Shown here piece after piece: positions 20,123 through 28,283 of a DNA stretch of 64,000 nucleotides. Location: NCBI RefSeq assembly GCF_025548555.1, contig NZ_JAJLPA010000001.1, positions 186,001 to 250,000 on the forward strand, written 5' to 3'. Source of the DNA: Sphingomonas sp. A2-49. GTDB taxonomy: Bacteria; Pseudomonadota; Alphaproteobacteria; Sphingomonadales; Sphingomonadaceae. The translations under genes and the position numbers were made by a program. Below the pieces are notes generated by a model. That model had not been told where the DNA came from. It did no database searches and saw only the letters and a list, made by a program, of their open reading frames with translations. How positions within the stretch are numbered: position 1 is the stretch's first letter; every line of letters starts with the position of its first letter.

Positions 20123-20575
20123 ATGACCGTCGGTGTGACGCACAGCATCCCCCATTCCTACCCGATCGGCATCGATCCTGCCGACATCGACTTCATGGGC
20201 CACGTGAACAACGCGAGCTATCTGAAGTGGGTGCAGGACGCGGTGGTGAGCCACTGGCAGAAGCTCGCGCCCGCGGAAGCGGTCGCGACGCATCTGTGGG
20301 TCGCGCTGAAGCACGAGATCACCTATCGCAAGCCGACGTTCCTCGGCGACGATGTGATCGCCACCGTCCTGCTCGAAAAGGTGCAGGGCGCACGCGCGTT
20401 CTACGAAACCGTCATCCGCCGCGGCGAGGACGTGCTCGCCGAGGTGAAGTCGAGCTGGTGCTGCCTGGATGCGGAAACGCTGCGCCCGGCGCGGCTGGCG
20501 CGCGAGATCGTCGAACAGTTCTTCCAGCGCGGCGACGCCCCCCTGCCGGCAACGGGTCCGGTCGAGCCGCGCTGA
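20123..20575 (+). CDS. 4-hydroxybenzoyl-CoA-type acyl-CoA thioesterase
   Basis: A 150-residue hot-dog-fold thioesterase. The signature DIDFMGHVNNASYLKWVQDA (about residues 21-40) has the catalytic Asp region and the helix-start His, and the second half ends with EVKSSWCCLDAETLRPARL. These enzymes cleave acyl-CoA or acyl-ACP; the chain specificity is not readable. It is downstream of the SPFH/NfeD pair but separated by 49 bases and may have its own promoter. Confidence 0.85.
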   Translation: MTVGVTHSIPHSYPIGIDPADIDFMGHVNNASYLKWVQDAVVSHWQKLAPAEAVATHLWVALKHEITYRKPTFLGDDVIATVLLEKVQGARAFYETVIRRGEDVLAEVKSSWCCLDAETLRPARLAREIVEQFFQRGDAPLPATGPVEPR

Positions 20576-20661
20576 GGCGCCCGTCGGCGGCGTCGGTGGT
20601 GGCAGGCGACCTGCCCAAAGAGCGCGGCACGGCTGGAAAAATCGAGACTTCCTCGACCACA

Positions 20662-20771
20662 CCGTCGTCCCGGACCGGTTCCGCGATCCACGATGTCAGC
20701 TTGGCGGCTGGTGCCGTCCCCGCGTGGCGCCATCAAACCGGGAGCCGGTCCGCGGTGACGTTCGGGACGGG
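20662..20771. repeat. Palindromic intergenic element, copy A
   Basis: Left arm 20662-20691 and right arm about 20739-20771 are imperfect inverted repeats built around CCGGACCGG and GGGACGG. The left arm matches the reverse complement of 28191-28220 at 27 of 30 positions, and the right arm resembles 28112-28133 in reverse. Two copies in intergenic gaps indicate a dispersed REP/MITE-like family. Confidence 0.7.
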
Positions 20772-20884
20772 CTAGACCGCTCCGATCATACGGGCCGCCC
20801 GGTTCCAGAGCGCGCGCGTTCCATAGTCCGCCTCGCCAGAACGCGTCATCGGCCGTGACCGCCAGGTCCTACGGCAGGCAGGTC

Positions 20885-20905
20885 GGGGCGGCGCCACACC
20901 GCCCC
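20885..20905 (-). terminator. Hairpin after pckA
   Basis: GGGGCGG (20885-20891) pairs with CCGCCCC (20899-20905) around a seven-base loop, nine bases beyond the pckA stop. There is no T-tract, so it is a weak terminator candidate. Confidence 0.4.
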
Positions 20906-20913
20906 TCCCCCCG

Positions 20914-22536
20914 TCAGACCGCTTCGGTCGCCCGCGCGACCTTCGGGGCCGACTGCCTCACCCCGTCGTCGACATGCTCCGCGAACTGCGCGAAGTTCTC
21001 GACGAACAGGTCGACCAGCCGCGCCGCGGTCGCGTCATACTCGGCCTTGTCGGCCCAGGTTTCGCGCGGGTCGAGGATCCCCGCGTCGACGCCCGGAACG
21101 TTCACCGGCACCTGGAAGCCGAAATTCGGATCGGTGCGGAATTCGGCGTCGCGCAGGCTGCCGTCGAGCGCGGCGTTGAGCAGCGCGCGGGTCGCCTTGA
21201 TCGGCATGCGGTTGCCGGTGCCGTACTTGCCGCCGGTCCAGCCGGTGTTGACCAGCCAGCAATCGACGCCGCCGCGCGCGATCCGCTCCTTCAGCAGATT
21301 GCCGTAGATCGACGGATGCCGCGGCATGAACGGCGCCCCGAAACAGGTCGAGAAGGTCGCATCGGGCTCGGTCACGCCGATTTCCGTGCCGGCGACCCGC
21401 GCCGTGTAGCCGGACAGGAAATGGTACATCGCCTGGTCCGGCGTCAGCTTCGCGATCGGCGGCAGCACGCCATAAGCGTCCGCGGTCAGCATCACGATGT
21501 TGCGCGGCACGCCGCCCATATTGTCCGCCGACGCATTGGGGATGAAGTCGATCGGATAGGCGCCGCGGCTGTTCTCGGCGAGGCTGTTGTCGTCGAGGTC
21601 GAGCTGGCGGGTGACGGGGTCCATCACGACGTTCTCGAGCACGGTCCCGAACCTCTTGGTGGTCGCGAAGATCTCCGGCTCGGCGTCGGACGACAGGCGG
21701 ATCATCTTGGCATAGCAGCCGCCTTCGAAGTTGAAGACCGCGGTGTCGGACCAGCCATGTTCGTCGTCGCCGATCAGCGTGCGGCTGGCATCGGCGCTGA
21801 GCGTCGTCTTGCCCGTGCCCGACAGGCCGAAGAACACCGCGGTCGACCCGTCCGCACCCATGTTCGCCGAACAGTGCATCGGCATCACGCCGGTCGTCGG
21901 CAACAGGTAGTTGAGCAGGCCGAACACGGATTTCTTCATCTCGCCGGCATAGCGCGTGCCGCCGATCAGGATCAGCTTCTCGGTGAAATTGACCGCGATC
22001 ACGGTTTCGCTGCGGGTACCGTGCCGGGCGGGGTCGGCGCGGAAGCTCGGCAGGTCGATGATCGTATATTCGGCCTCGAACCCGCGCAGTTCATGCTCCT
22101 GCGGCCGCACCAGCATCGTCCGGATGAACAGATTGTGCCAGGCGAGCTCGTTGACGACGCGCACGCGCACCCGGTTCTCCGGCTGCGAACCGCCGTACAG
22201 GTCCTGGACGAACAGATGCTCCTTGTCGCGAAGCGCGGACAGGAAATCCGCCTTCAATGCGGCGAAATGTTCGGGGCTCATGCCCTTGTTGGACTTGCCC
22301 CACCAGACGCTGCTCTCGGTCTCGGCATCGCGGACGATGAACTTGTCCTGCGCCGATCGCCCGGTGTGCTGCCCGGTTTCCACCACCAGCGGCCCGTCGG
22401 CGCTGAGCTTGCCCTCGCCGCGGGCGACCGCGGCCTCGACCAGTCGCGCCGTGACCAGGTTCCAGTGCAGATCGGCACGGGTTTCGATTCCCTGACTCGC
22501 AAGGCCCGCATGCGGAATACGCTCGTTCACTGACAT
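20914..22536 (-). CDS. pckA: Phosphoenolpyruvate carboxykinase (ATP)
   Basis: Converts oxaloacetate to PEP, the first step of gluconeogenesis. The 540-residue protein has the kinase P-loop [15 protein letters not shown], the PEPCK region [14 protein letters not shown], the metal-binding HCSANMG nearby, and the later adenine-site region GRGAYPIDF-like [14 protein letters not shown]. The ATG at 22534-22536 directly abuts a GGGAGG ribosome-binding site; a GTG two codons on (22530) has better spacing and may be the real start. It is divergent from chvI, an arrangement shared with other Alphaproteobacteria in which the PTS-linked cluster follows. Confidence 0.96.
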   Translation of the reverse strand: MSVNERIPHAGLASQGIETRADLHWNLVTARLVEAAVARGEGKLSADGPLVVETGQHTGRSAQDKFIVRDAETESSVWWGKSNKGMSPEHFAALKADFLSALRDKEHLFVQDLYGGSQPENRVRVRVVNELAWHNLFIRTMLVRPQEHELRGFEAEYTIIDLPSFRADPARHGTRSETVIAVNFTEKLILIGGTRYAGEMKKSVFGLLNYLLPTTGVMPMHCSANMGADGSTAVFFGLSGTGKTTLSADASRTLIGDDEHGWSDTAVFNFEGGCYAKMIRLSSDAEPEIFATTKRFGTVLENVVMDPVTRQLDLDDNSLAENSRGAYPIDFIPNASADNMGGVPRNIVMLTADAYGVLPPIAKLTPDQAMYHFLSGYTARVAGTEIGVTEPDATFSTCFGAPFMPRHPSIYGNLLKERIARGGVDCWLVNTGWTGGKYGTGNRMPIKATRALLNAALDGSLRDAEFRTDPNFGFQVPVNVPGVDAGILDPRETWADKAEYDATAARLVDLFVENFAQFAEHVDDGVRQSAPKVARATEAV

Positions 22537-22732
22537 CCTCCCAATGTACCTGCCTGACGCGCGCATCCTGGGGAGGGTCTGCACGCACGCCGGCTATGGC
22601 GACGGGCATAAGCGGGGCGCCGGGGATCGTCAAACACCGCGCGCCGCCGGCGTGGTTCCATGCCGGGACGGTTGAGCCGGTGGCGGCTTTGCCCTACCGC
22701 GGTGCGACCATGGGCGACAGGCTTCCCTCCGC

Positions 22733-23440
22733 ATGACGGCGACGATCGCGCTGGTCGACGACGACCGCAACATCCTGACCTCGGTTTCGATCGCGCTCCA
22801 GACCGAAGGGTTCGTGACCCGCGTCTATTCCGACGGCGAAACCGCGCTGAAGGCGCTCACCGACAACCCGCCCGACCTCGCGATCTTCGATATCAAGATG
22901 CCGCGGATGGACGGGCTGGAGCTGCTGCGCCGGCTGCGCGAGAAGAGCCAGATCCCGGTGATATTCCTCACCAGCAAGGACGACGAGCTCGACGAGGCGC
23001 TCGGCCTCGCGATGGGCGCGGACGATTATATCGCCAAGCCGTTCAGCCAGCGCCTGCTGATCGCACGGATCCGCGCGATCCTGCGCCGCACCGAACTCGT
23101 CGCCTCGCCCGCGGGGGACGACGACGCGACGGCGGCCGGCCCGCTGGTCCGCGGGCGGCTGTCGATGGATCCGGCGCGGCACCGGACGTTCTGGGGCGGC
23201 GAGCCGGTAACGCTGACCGTCACCGAATTCCTGATCCTCGAGACGCTGGCGCAGCGGCCGGGCATCGTGAAGACGCGCAACCAGCTGATGGATGCCGCCT
23301 ATCACGACGACATCTACGTCGACGATCGGACGATCGACAGCCACATCAAGCGCCTGCGCCGCAAGTTCCGGGGCGTGGACCCGACCTTCGACGCGATCGA
23401 GACCCTGTATGGCGCCGGATACCGATTCTCCGAGGAATGA
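22733..23440 (+). CDS. chvI: ChvI-type OmpR-family response regulator
   Basis: The 235-residue regulator has a receiver domain (about 1-120) with acidic pocket DDD near residue 10, phospho-Asp in [10 protein letters not shown] (about D53) and conserved Lys in IAKPFSQ. A winged-helix DNA-binding domain fills 140-235, ending [14 protein letters not shown]. ChvI in Rhizobiales responds to envelope stress and acidity and controls succinoglycan, motility and virulence. It overlaps chvG by 32 bases and starts the operon divergent from pckA. Confidence 0.92.
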   Translation: MTATIALVDDDRNILTSVSIALQTEGFVTRVYSDGETALKALTDNPPDLAIFDIKMPRMDGLELLRRLREKSQIPVIFLTSKDDELDEALGLAMGADDYIAKPFSQRLLIARIRAILRRTELVASPAGDDDATAAGPLVRGRLSMDPARHRTFWGGEPVTLTVTEFLILETLAQRPGIVKTRNQLMDAAYHDDIYVDDRTIDSHIKRLRRKFRGVDPTFDAIETLYGAGYRFSEE

Positions 23441-24983
23441 TCGCTGGCCGGAGGGGGGCGATCTCGCGCTCCGCTGGTCGGGACAGATCTCGCTCACGCG
23501 GCGCATCCTCGCGGTCAACATCTTCGCGCTGCTGTTGCTCGCGGGCGGCTTCTTCTACCTCGATTCGTATCGCAGCCGGATCGTCGACGGGCGCGTCGCG
23601 CAGGCAGGCCGCGAAGTCCGGCTGATCGGCGAGGCGCTGGCCACGGTGCCTCCCGACCGGCGCGATACGCGCGTCGCGCGGCTCGCGCGCGACACCGGCG
23701 CGCGGCTGCGCGTGTTCGACGACGACGGCCGCACGATCGTCGACAGCCGAGCGCTGGGCATCCGCAACGCGACGCTGCTCGACCCCGACAAACAGGCGTG
23801 GGACCAGACCGTCGCGCGGTTCCTCGATGCCGGTATCGACACCGTCGTCGGCGCCGCGCGCCCGCCGCTGTATCGCGAGCGTGCCGACGGCCGGCAATGG
23901 CCCGACGTCGCCGCCGCGGCCCGGCGGCGCCAGGTGTCGGCCAGCGTCTGGCGCGCGCCCGACCGGACGCCGGTCGTCACCGCCGCCGCGCCGATCCCCG
24001 GCGGCGTGGTGATGACCACGGTCAATGCGCGCGACATCACGCAGACGGTGCGGATCGAGCGGTTCCGGCTCAGCCTGGTGCTGCTGGTCGTCACGATCGT
24101 GTCGGTGCTGCTCTCGCTGTTCCTCGCGCGGACGATCGTCCGGCCGCTGCGGCGGCTGGCGCGCGCCGCGGTCCGCGTCCGGCTGGGCCGCGCGCGTGAG
24201 GTCGTGGTCCCGCGCCTGCCCTCGCGACGCGACGAGATCGGCAGCCTCGCCCGCGCGCTGTCCGACATGAGCCTCGCGCTGCGCGCCCGGATCGACGCGA
24301 CCGAGGCGTTCGCGGCCGATGTCACGCACGAGATGAAGAACCCGCTCGCCTCGCTCCGCTCCGCGGTCGAGGGGCTGGGCGCGGTGAAGGATCCCGACCT
24401 GCAGGCGCGGCTGCTCGCGATCGTGCGCGACGACGTCCACCGGCTCGACCGGCTCATCACCGACATTTCCGAAGCCTCGCGGCTCGATGCGCAGCTCAGC
24501 CGTGCGAAGTTCGAACCCGTCGACATCGCCGCGTTGCTCGGCGCGCTCGTCGAGCAGCGTATCGCGCGCGAGGTCGAGCGCGGCGTGCGGCTGCGCTTCG
24601 ACCATCGCGGCGGCGCGATGACGGTGATCGGCGACGGGGCGCGGCTGGAACGGGTGTTCGAGAACCTGATCGACAATGCATTGTCCTTTTCGCCCGACGA
24701 GGGGTTGATCGCGATCGCGGTGGTGCGCGAGGGCGACGACGTGCTCGTCCGCGTCGAGGACGAGGGCCCGGGCGTGCCCGAAGAGGCGCGCGAGGGCATC
24801 TTCCGCCGTTTCCAGTCGATCCGGCCGGAGACGGAGGCGTTCGGCCAGCATTCGGGCCTCGGCCTCGCCATTGCGCGAACCATCGTCGAGGCGCATCAGG
24901 GCGGCATCGGCGTCGAATCGCGCGAGGATCGGCTGGGCGGCGCGCGGTTCGCGGTCCGCCTGCCCCTCGCCGATGGCCAATAG
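23409..24983 (+). CDS. chvG: ChvG-type sensor histidine kinase
   Basis: Membrane kinase of 524 residues. TM1 is about residues 35-55 ([19 protein letters not shown]), a periplasmic sensor region follows to about 215, and TM2 is about 220-243 ([18 protein letters not shown]). HAMP then precedes the H box, with H307 in [17 protein letters not shown] box ([13 protein letters not shown]), G1 ([11 protein letters not shown]) and G2 ([11 protein letters not shown]). The ATG at 23409 lies inside chvI. In Rhizobiales a periplasmic repressor (ExoR) controls ChvG; no exoR is in this window. Confidence 0.92.
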   Translation: MAPDTDSPRNDRWPEGGDLALRWSGQISLTRRILAVNIFALLLLAGGFFYLDSYRSRIVDGRVAQAGREVRLIGEALATVPPDRRDTRVARLARDTGARLRVFDDDGRTIVDSRALGIRNATLLDPDKQAWDQTVARFLDAGIDTVVGAARPPLYRERADGRQWPDVAAAARRRQVSASVWRAPDRTPVVTAAAPIPGGVVMTTVNARDITQTVRIERFRLSLVLLVVTIVSVLLSLFLARTIVRPLRRLARAAVRVRLGRAREVVVPRLPSRRDEIGSLARALSDMSLALRARIDATEAFAADVTHEMKNPLASLRSAVEGLGAVKDPDLQARLLAIVRDDVHRLDRLITDISEASRLDAQLSRAKFEPVDIAALLGALVEQRIAREVERGVRLRFDHRGGAMTVIGDGARLERVFENLIDNALSFSPDEGLIAIAVVREGDDVLVRVEDEGPGVPEEAREGIFRRFQSIRPETEAFGQHSGLGLAIARTIVEAHQGGIGVESREDRLGGARFAVRLPLADGQ

Positions 24984-24996
24984 ACGTAACGGAGCC

Positions 24997-25431
24997 ATGG
25001 CGATCCTGTCCTCGGAAATGCTGCATGCGACGGCTGTCGCGATCGACGGCCGCGCCGTCCTGCTCGAAGGCGTGTCGGGGACGGGCAAGTCCGACCTCGC
25101 GCTCCGCCTGATCGACCGCGGGGCGATGCTGGTCAGCGACGACCAGACGCTGCTGATGCGGCAGGGCGAGCGGCTGGTCGCCCGCCCGCCCGACACGATC
25201 CGGGGACGGATCGAGGTGCGCGGGATCGGCATCGTCGCGATGCCGCACGTCGAGGACGTGCCGGTCGCGCTGATCGTCCGGCTGGGCGCCGAACCGATGC
25301 GCATGCCCGAGCGGCGGCAGCGCCGGCTGGCGGGCGTCGTCGTCCGCGAGGTCGCGTTCGACGCCTTTCACGCCTCCACCCCGGTCAAGATCGAATGGGC
25401 GCTGCGCCAGCCGGAGGCGACGCCGGCATGA
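24997..25431 (+). CDS. hprK: Short HPr kinase/phosphorylase
   Basis: A 144-residue protein matching only the C-terminal catalytic domain of HprK. The P-loop is LEGVSGTGKSDLALRL, with VSDDQ as the Walker B-like acidic pair and IEVRGIGIV as the HprK signature. Full-length firmicute HprK has about 310 residues; the short form is typical of Alphaproteobacteria, so this is not a broken gene. It should phosphorylate or dephosphorylate the regulatory Ser of the HPr encoded downstream. Start choice is uncertain: ATG at 24973, 24997 (after AACGGAG) or 25018. It is followed with overlap by rapZ. Confidence 0.9.
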   Translation: MAILSSEMLHATAVAIDGRAVLLEGVSGTGKSDLALRLIDRGAMLVSDDQTLLMRQGERLVARPPDTIRGRIEVRGIGIVAMPHVEDVPVALIVRLGAEPMRMPERRQRRLAGVVVREVAFDAFHASTPVKIEWALRQPEATPA

Positions 25432-26336
25432 CGACTGACATCCTGCTCGTCACCGGCCTGTCCGGCGCCGGCAAGTCGACCGTGCTGAAGACGCTCGAGG
25501 ACCTGGGCTGGGAGGTCGTCGACAACCTGCCGCTGGTGTTGCTCGACCGGTTGCTGGAGGCGCCGCTGTCGGCGGGACGGGCCGACGACAGCCAGCCGCT
25601 GGCGATCGGAATCGGCACCCAGACGCGCGATTTCGATCCCGAACGGATCGTCGAGCGCATCCGCTCGCTGCGCGACGAGCACGGGCTCGACGTCGGGATG
25701 CTGTTCCTGGACTGTTCGGGGGCGGAACTGGAGCGGCGCTATTCCGAGACGCGGCGCCGCCATCCACTGGCGCCCGACCGGCCCGCGCACGACGGCATCG
25801 CGCGCGAACGCGAACTGTTGCGCCCCTTGCGCGACTGGGCCAACCGCCTGATCGACACCACCGACCTCAACGCGCATGCGCTCGCGTCGCAGGTGCGCGC
25901 GACGTTCGGCGGGCATGGCGGGGACGCCCCGGTGCTCTCGATCCAGTCGTTCGGTTTCGCGCGCGGCCTGCCGCGCAACGCCGACCTGGTGTTCGACATG
26001 CGCTTCCTGCGCAATCCGCACTGGCAACCCGCGCTGCGGCCGGGCACCGGCCTCGACCCCGACGTCGCCGCCTATGTCGCCGCCGATCCCGCCTATCCCG
26101 CCGCGATGGAGCGGATCGGCGAGCTGCTCGAACTCCTGATCCCCCGCTACCGGGCGGAGGGCAAGTCTTACGTCAGCGTCGCGATCGGGTGTACCGGAGG
26201 GAGACACCGGTCGGTCCACGTCGCCGAACACCTCGCTGCCCGGTTGCGCGGCGCGGGTTTTTCCCCCACCATCACGCACCGCGACCTCGGGGCCGCACCG
26301 CAGGACTCGCTCGAGGGGCCGCCGGCCAGCACATGA
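25428..26336 (+). CDS. rapZ: RNase adapter / nucleotide-binding protein RapZ
   Basis: The 302-residue protein has a P-loop at residues 9-16 (GLSGAGKST) and the C-terminal RapZ signature SVAIGCTGGRHRSVHVAEHL. In E. coli RapZ directs the sRNA GlmZ to RNase E and thereby controls glucosamine-6-phosphate synthase; in Alphaproteobacteria the RNA target is unknown. The ATG overlaps hprK (ATGA) and the stop overlaps the EIIA gene (ATGA), so it is part of one translationally coupled unit with PTS genes. Confidence 0.94.
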   Translation: MTTDILLVTGLSGAGKSTVLKTLEDLGWEVVDNLPLVLLDRLLEAPLSAGRADDSQPLAIGIGTQTRDFDPERIVERIRSLRDEHGLDVGMLFLDCSGAELERRYSETRRRHPLAPDRPAHDGIARERELLRPLRDWANRLIDTTDLNAHALASQVRATFGGHGGDAPVLSIQSFGFARGLPRNADLVFDMRFLRNPHWQPALRPGTGLDPDVAAYVAADPAYPAAMERIGELLELLIPRYRAEGKSYVSVAIGCTGGRHRSVHVAEHLAARLRGAGFSPTITHRDLGAAPQDSLEGPPAST

Positions 26337-26758
26337 GTAACGTAATTGAGATGATTGGCCTCGTTCTGGTGACGCACGGCAGGCTCGCCGAGGAATTCGT
26401 GACCGCGATGATTCACGTCGTCGGCCCGCAGGAACGGGTCGCGACGATCGCGATCGGGCCCGACGACGACATGGAGGAACGCCGCGCCGATATCGCCGCG
26501 GCGATCGCCGCCGTCGATACGGGGCGCGGCGTCATCGTGCTGACGGACCTGTTCGGGGGCACGCCCTCCAACCTCGCCATTTCGTTGATGGAGCGCGGGC
26601 GGGTCGAGGTGATCGCGGGGATGAACCTGCCGATGCTGATCCGGCTGGGGTCGGCACGCAAGTCGATGAAGGTGGTCGAGGCGGTCGCCGCGGCGCGCGA
26701 GGCGGGGCGCAAATACATTTCGGTCGCGTCCGAAGTGCTGGGCGAGGCCGCGGCATGA
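26333..26758 (+). CDS. PTS EIIA component, mannose type
   Basis: A 141-residue EIIA-Man domain. The phospho-acceptor His is in GLVLVTHGRLAEEF (about residue 15), and VIVLTDLFGGTPSN is the family signature. No EIIB, EIIC or EIID genes are present, so it is likely a regulatory phospho-carrier. The ATG at 26333 overlaps rapZ; an internal ATG six codons later (MIGLVLVTHG) is a possible start. The stop overlaps ptsH. Confidence 0.92.
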   Translation: MSNVIEMIGLVLVTHGRLAEEFVTAMIHVVGPQERVATIAIGPDDDMEERRADIAAAIAAVDTGRGVIVLTDLFGGTPSNLAISLMERGRVEVIAGMNLPMLIRLGSARKSMKVVEAVAAAREAGRKYISVASEVLGEAAA

Positions 26759-27039
26759 GCGAGGTCGCGCGGACCGTCCTCATCACCAACAAGCGCGGGT
26801 TGCATGCGCGCGCCAGCGCCAAGTTCGTGACGCTCGCCTCGACCCAGCCGGTCGAGGTCAAGGTCTGCAAGGACGACAGCGGCGCCGGCGGATCGGTGAC
26901 GGGCACGTCGATCATGGGGCTGATGATGCTCGGTGCCGCCAAGGGCGACGAGATCACGATCAGCGCGGTCGGCGACGGTGCCGAGGCGGCGGTCGGCGCG
27001 CTGTGCGAACTGGTCGAGGCCAAGTTCGGCGAAGACTGA
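26755..27039 (+). CDS. ptsH: Phosphocarrier protein HPr
   Basis: A 94-residue HPr. The phosphorylatable His is in KRGLHARASAKFV (about residue 17) and the regulatory Ser lies in GTSIMGLMMLGAAKG (about residue 52). Presence of that Ser fits the HprK encoded in the same operon. It is the last gene of the chvI-to-ptsH run; Enzyme I (ptsP) is not in the window. Confidence 0.95.
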   Translation: MSEVARTVLITNKRGLHARASAKFVTLASTQPVEVKVCKDDSGAGGSVTGTSIMGLMMLGAAKGDEITISAVGDGAEAAVGALCELVEAKFGED

Positions 27040-27093
27040 CGTTTCCTCAGTTTCCGCTTGCACGGACCCGCCGGTGTGCCGGACAGGGGAACG

Positions 27094-27897
27094 ATGCCCC
27101 GTGAGATCACCGCCTTCTCGAACCCGCTGGTCAAATATGCCCGCGAGCTGCGCGACAAGAAGCACCGCCGCGGCGCGCGCCAGTTCATGGCGGAGGGGCT
27201 GCGCATCCTCACCGAGGCGCGCGACACCGGTCGCCTGCCCCGTACCCTGTTCTATGCCGCCGCCAATGCCGACCACCCGCTGGTCCATGCGCTGTCGATC
27301 GACGTCGAGATGGCCGGGGGCGAATCGATCCAGACGACGCCCGACATCCTGTCCAAGCTGTCGGGCAAGGACAATCCGCAGGCGGTCGTCGGCGTCTTCG
27401 ACGAATTCGACCGGACGCTGGCGGACCTCGACCGGTCGACCGCAGGCATCTGGCTGGTCGCCGAACGGCTGCGCGATCCGGGCAACCTCGGCACGATCCT
27501 GCGCACCGCGGATGCGGTCGGTGCCGGCGGGCTGATCCTGATCGGCGAGTGCGTCGATCCCTTTTCGGTCGAGGCGGTTCGCGCGAGCATGGGGGCGCTG
27601 TTCACGATCCCCGTCGTCAGGAGCGACTGGCAGCCGTTCCTCGACTGGCTGCGCCAAGGGCCGGGGCAGCTCGTCGGACTGAGCCTCGACACGGATCACG
27701 ATTATCGGGCGGTGCGCTATGCCTCGCCGACCTTCCTGCTGACCGGCAACGAGGCGCAGGGCATGCCGGCGGATTACGCCGACGCATGCGACCTGCTGGT
27801 CAAGATTCCGATGCTCGGCAAGGCCGACAGCCTCAACGCCGCGGTCGCCACCGCGGTGATGGCCTATGAGGTCCTGGCGCAGCAGCGGGGCGCATAA
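27094..27897 (+). CDS. TrmH/SpoU-family RNA 2'-O-methyltransferase
   Basis: The 267-residue protein has a substrate-binding N-domain (about 1-110; SNPLVKYARELRDKKHR) and a SPOUT trefoil-knot domain. The three SPOUT motifs are AERLRDPGNLGTILRTADAV, TFLLTGNEAQGMP and IPMLGKADSLNAAVATAVMA. It should ribose-methylate rRNA or tRNA; the target is not determinable. The ATG at 27094 follows AGGGGAA at good spacing. It stands 54 bases after ptsH and precedes a repeat-filled gap. Confidence 0.9.
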   Translation: MPREITAFSNPLVKYARELRDKKHRRGARQFMAEGLRILTEARDTGRLPRTLFYAAANADHPLVHALSIDVEMAGGESIQTTPDILSKLSGKDNPQAVVGVFDEFDRTLADLDRSTAGIWLVAERLRDPGNLGTILRTADAVGAGGLILIGECVDPFSVEAVRASMGALFTIPVVRSDWQPFLDWLRQGPGQLVGLSLDTDHDYRAVRYASPTFLLTGNEAQGMPADYADACDLLVKIPMLGKADSLNAAVATAVMAYEVLAQQRGA

Positions 27898-27916
27898 CGG
27901 GGATTCGAAATTGCTG

Positions 27917-28048
27917 GTTCGCGCGGAGGCGCGGAGTGCGCAAGGGCAGCCCAGGATGCGCCGGGGGTGCTTTACGTCAGACGCTCCAAGGACACGCGCG
28001 GCGTCCCACCGAATTGCCTCTCTGCGTCCTCCGCGCCTCGGCGCGGAT
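27917..28048. repeat. Inverted-arm element with CGCGGAGG arms
   Basis: Left arm 27918-27945 (core GCGCGGAGGCGCGGAG) and right arm about 28014-28048 (core CTCCGCGCCTCGGCGCG) are imperfect inverted repeats around about 70 bases. The arms resemble CGCGGAG-type intergenic repeats seen in many GC-rich bacteria (general knowledge). No transposase gene is present. Confidence 0.6.
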
Positions 28049-28111
28049 CATTTCGACGGTGCCTTTTGGACGATGTCCCCGTGTCCGAAGACCGGCGTTG
28101 CTCCATAGCAT

Positions 28112-28220
28112 CCGTCACCCCGGACCGGTTCCGGAGCCCATTGTCCCCACGGCACCCGCGGGAGGCTCCAGCCTGACGCCTCGCCGCAGGGTGGATCCCG
28201 GAACACGTCCGGGACGACGG
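28112..28220. repeat. Palindromic intergenic element, copy B
   Basis: Left arm 28112-28140 contains CACCCCGGACCGGTTCCGG and right arm 28191-28220 contains GATCCCGGAACACGTCCGGG; they are inverted relative to each other. The right arm, reversed, matches 27 of 30 positions of 20662-20691. Confidence 0.7.
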
Positions 28221-28283
28221 CCAGTAACCAGAGGGCTGTTGCGTCCTGAATACCGAAGACCGCACGGGTACGCCCCGGCAGCG

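Larger units (their letters stand above)
20576..20913. other. Gene-free stretch with a palindromic element and pckA 3' hairpin
   Basis: No ORF here has coding character. It contains a palindromic intergenic element at 20662-20771 and, next to the pckA stop, a short GC hairpin. It separates the 3' ends of two convergent genes. Confidence 0.8.
27898..28283. other. Gene-free stretch built of inverted repeats
   Basis: The 386 bases between the RNA methyltransferase and rmuC (convergent 3' ends) hold no credible ORF. Two separate inverted-repeat structures occupy it: one at 27917-28048 and a palindromic element at 28112-28220. Confidence 0.8.

Noticed and set aside
24997-25431. hprK as a truncated pseudogene
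   Set aside because: The catalytic domain is complete and short HprK is normal in Alphaproteobacteria.
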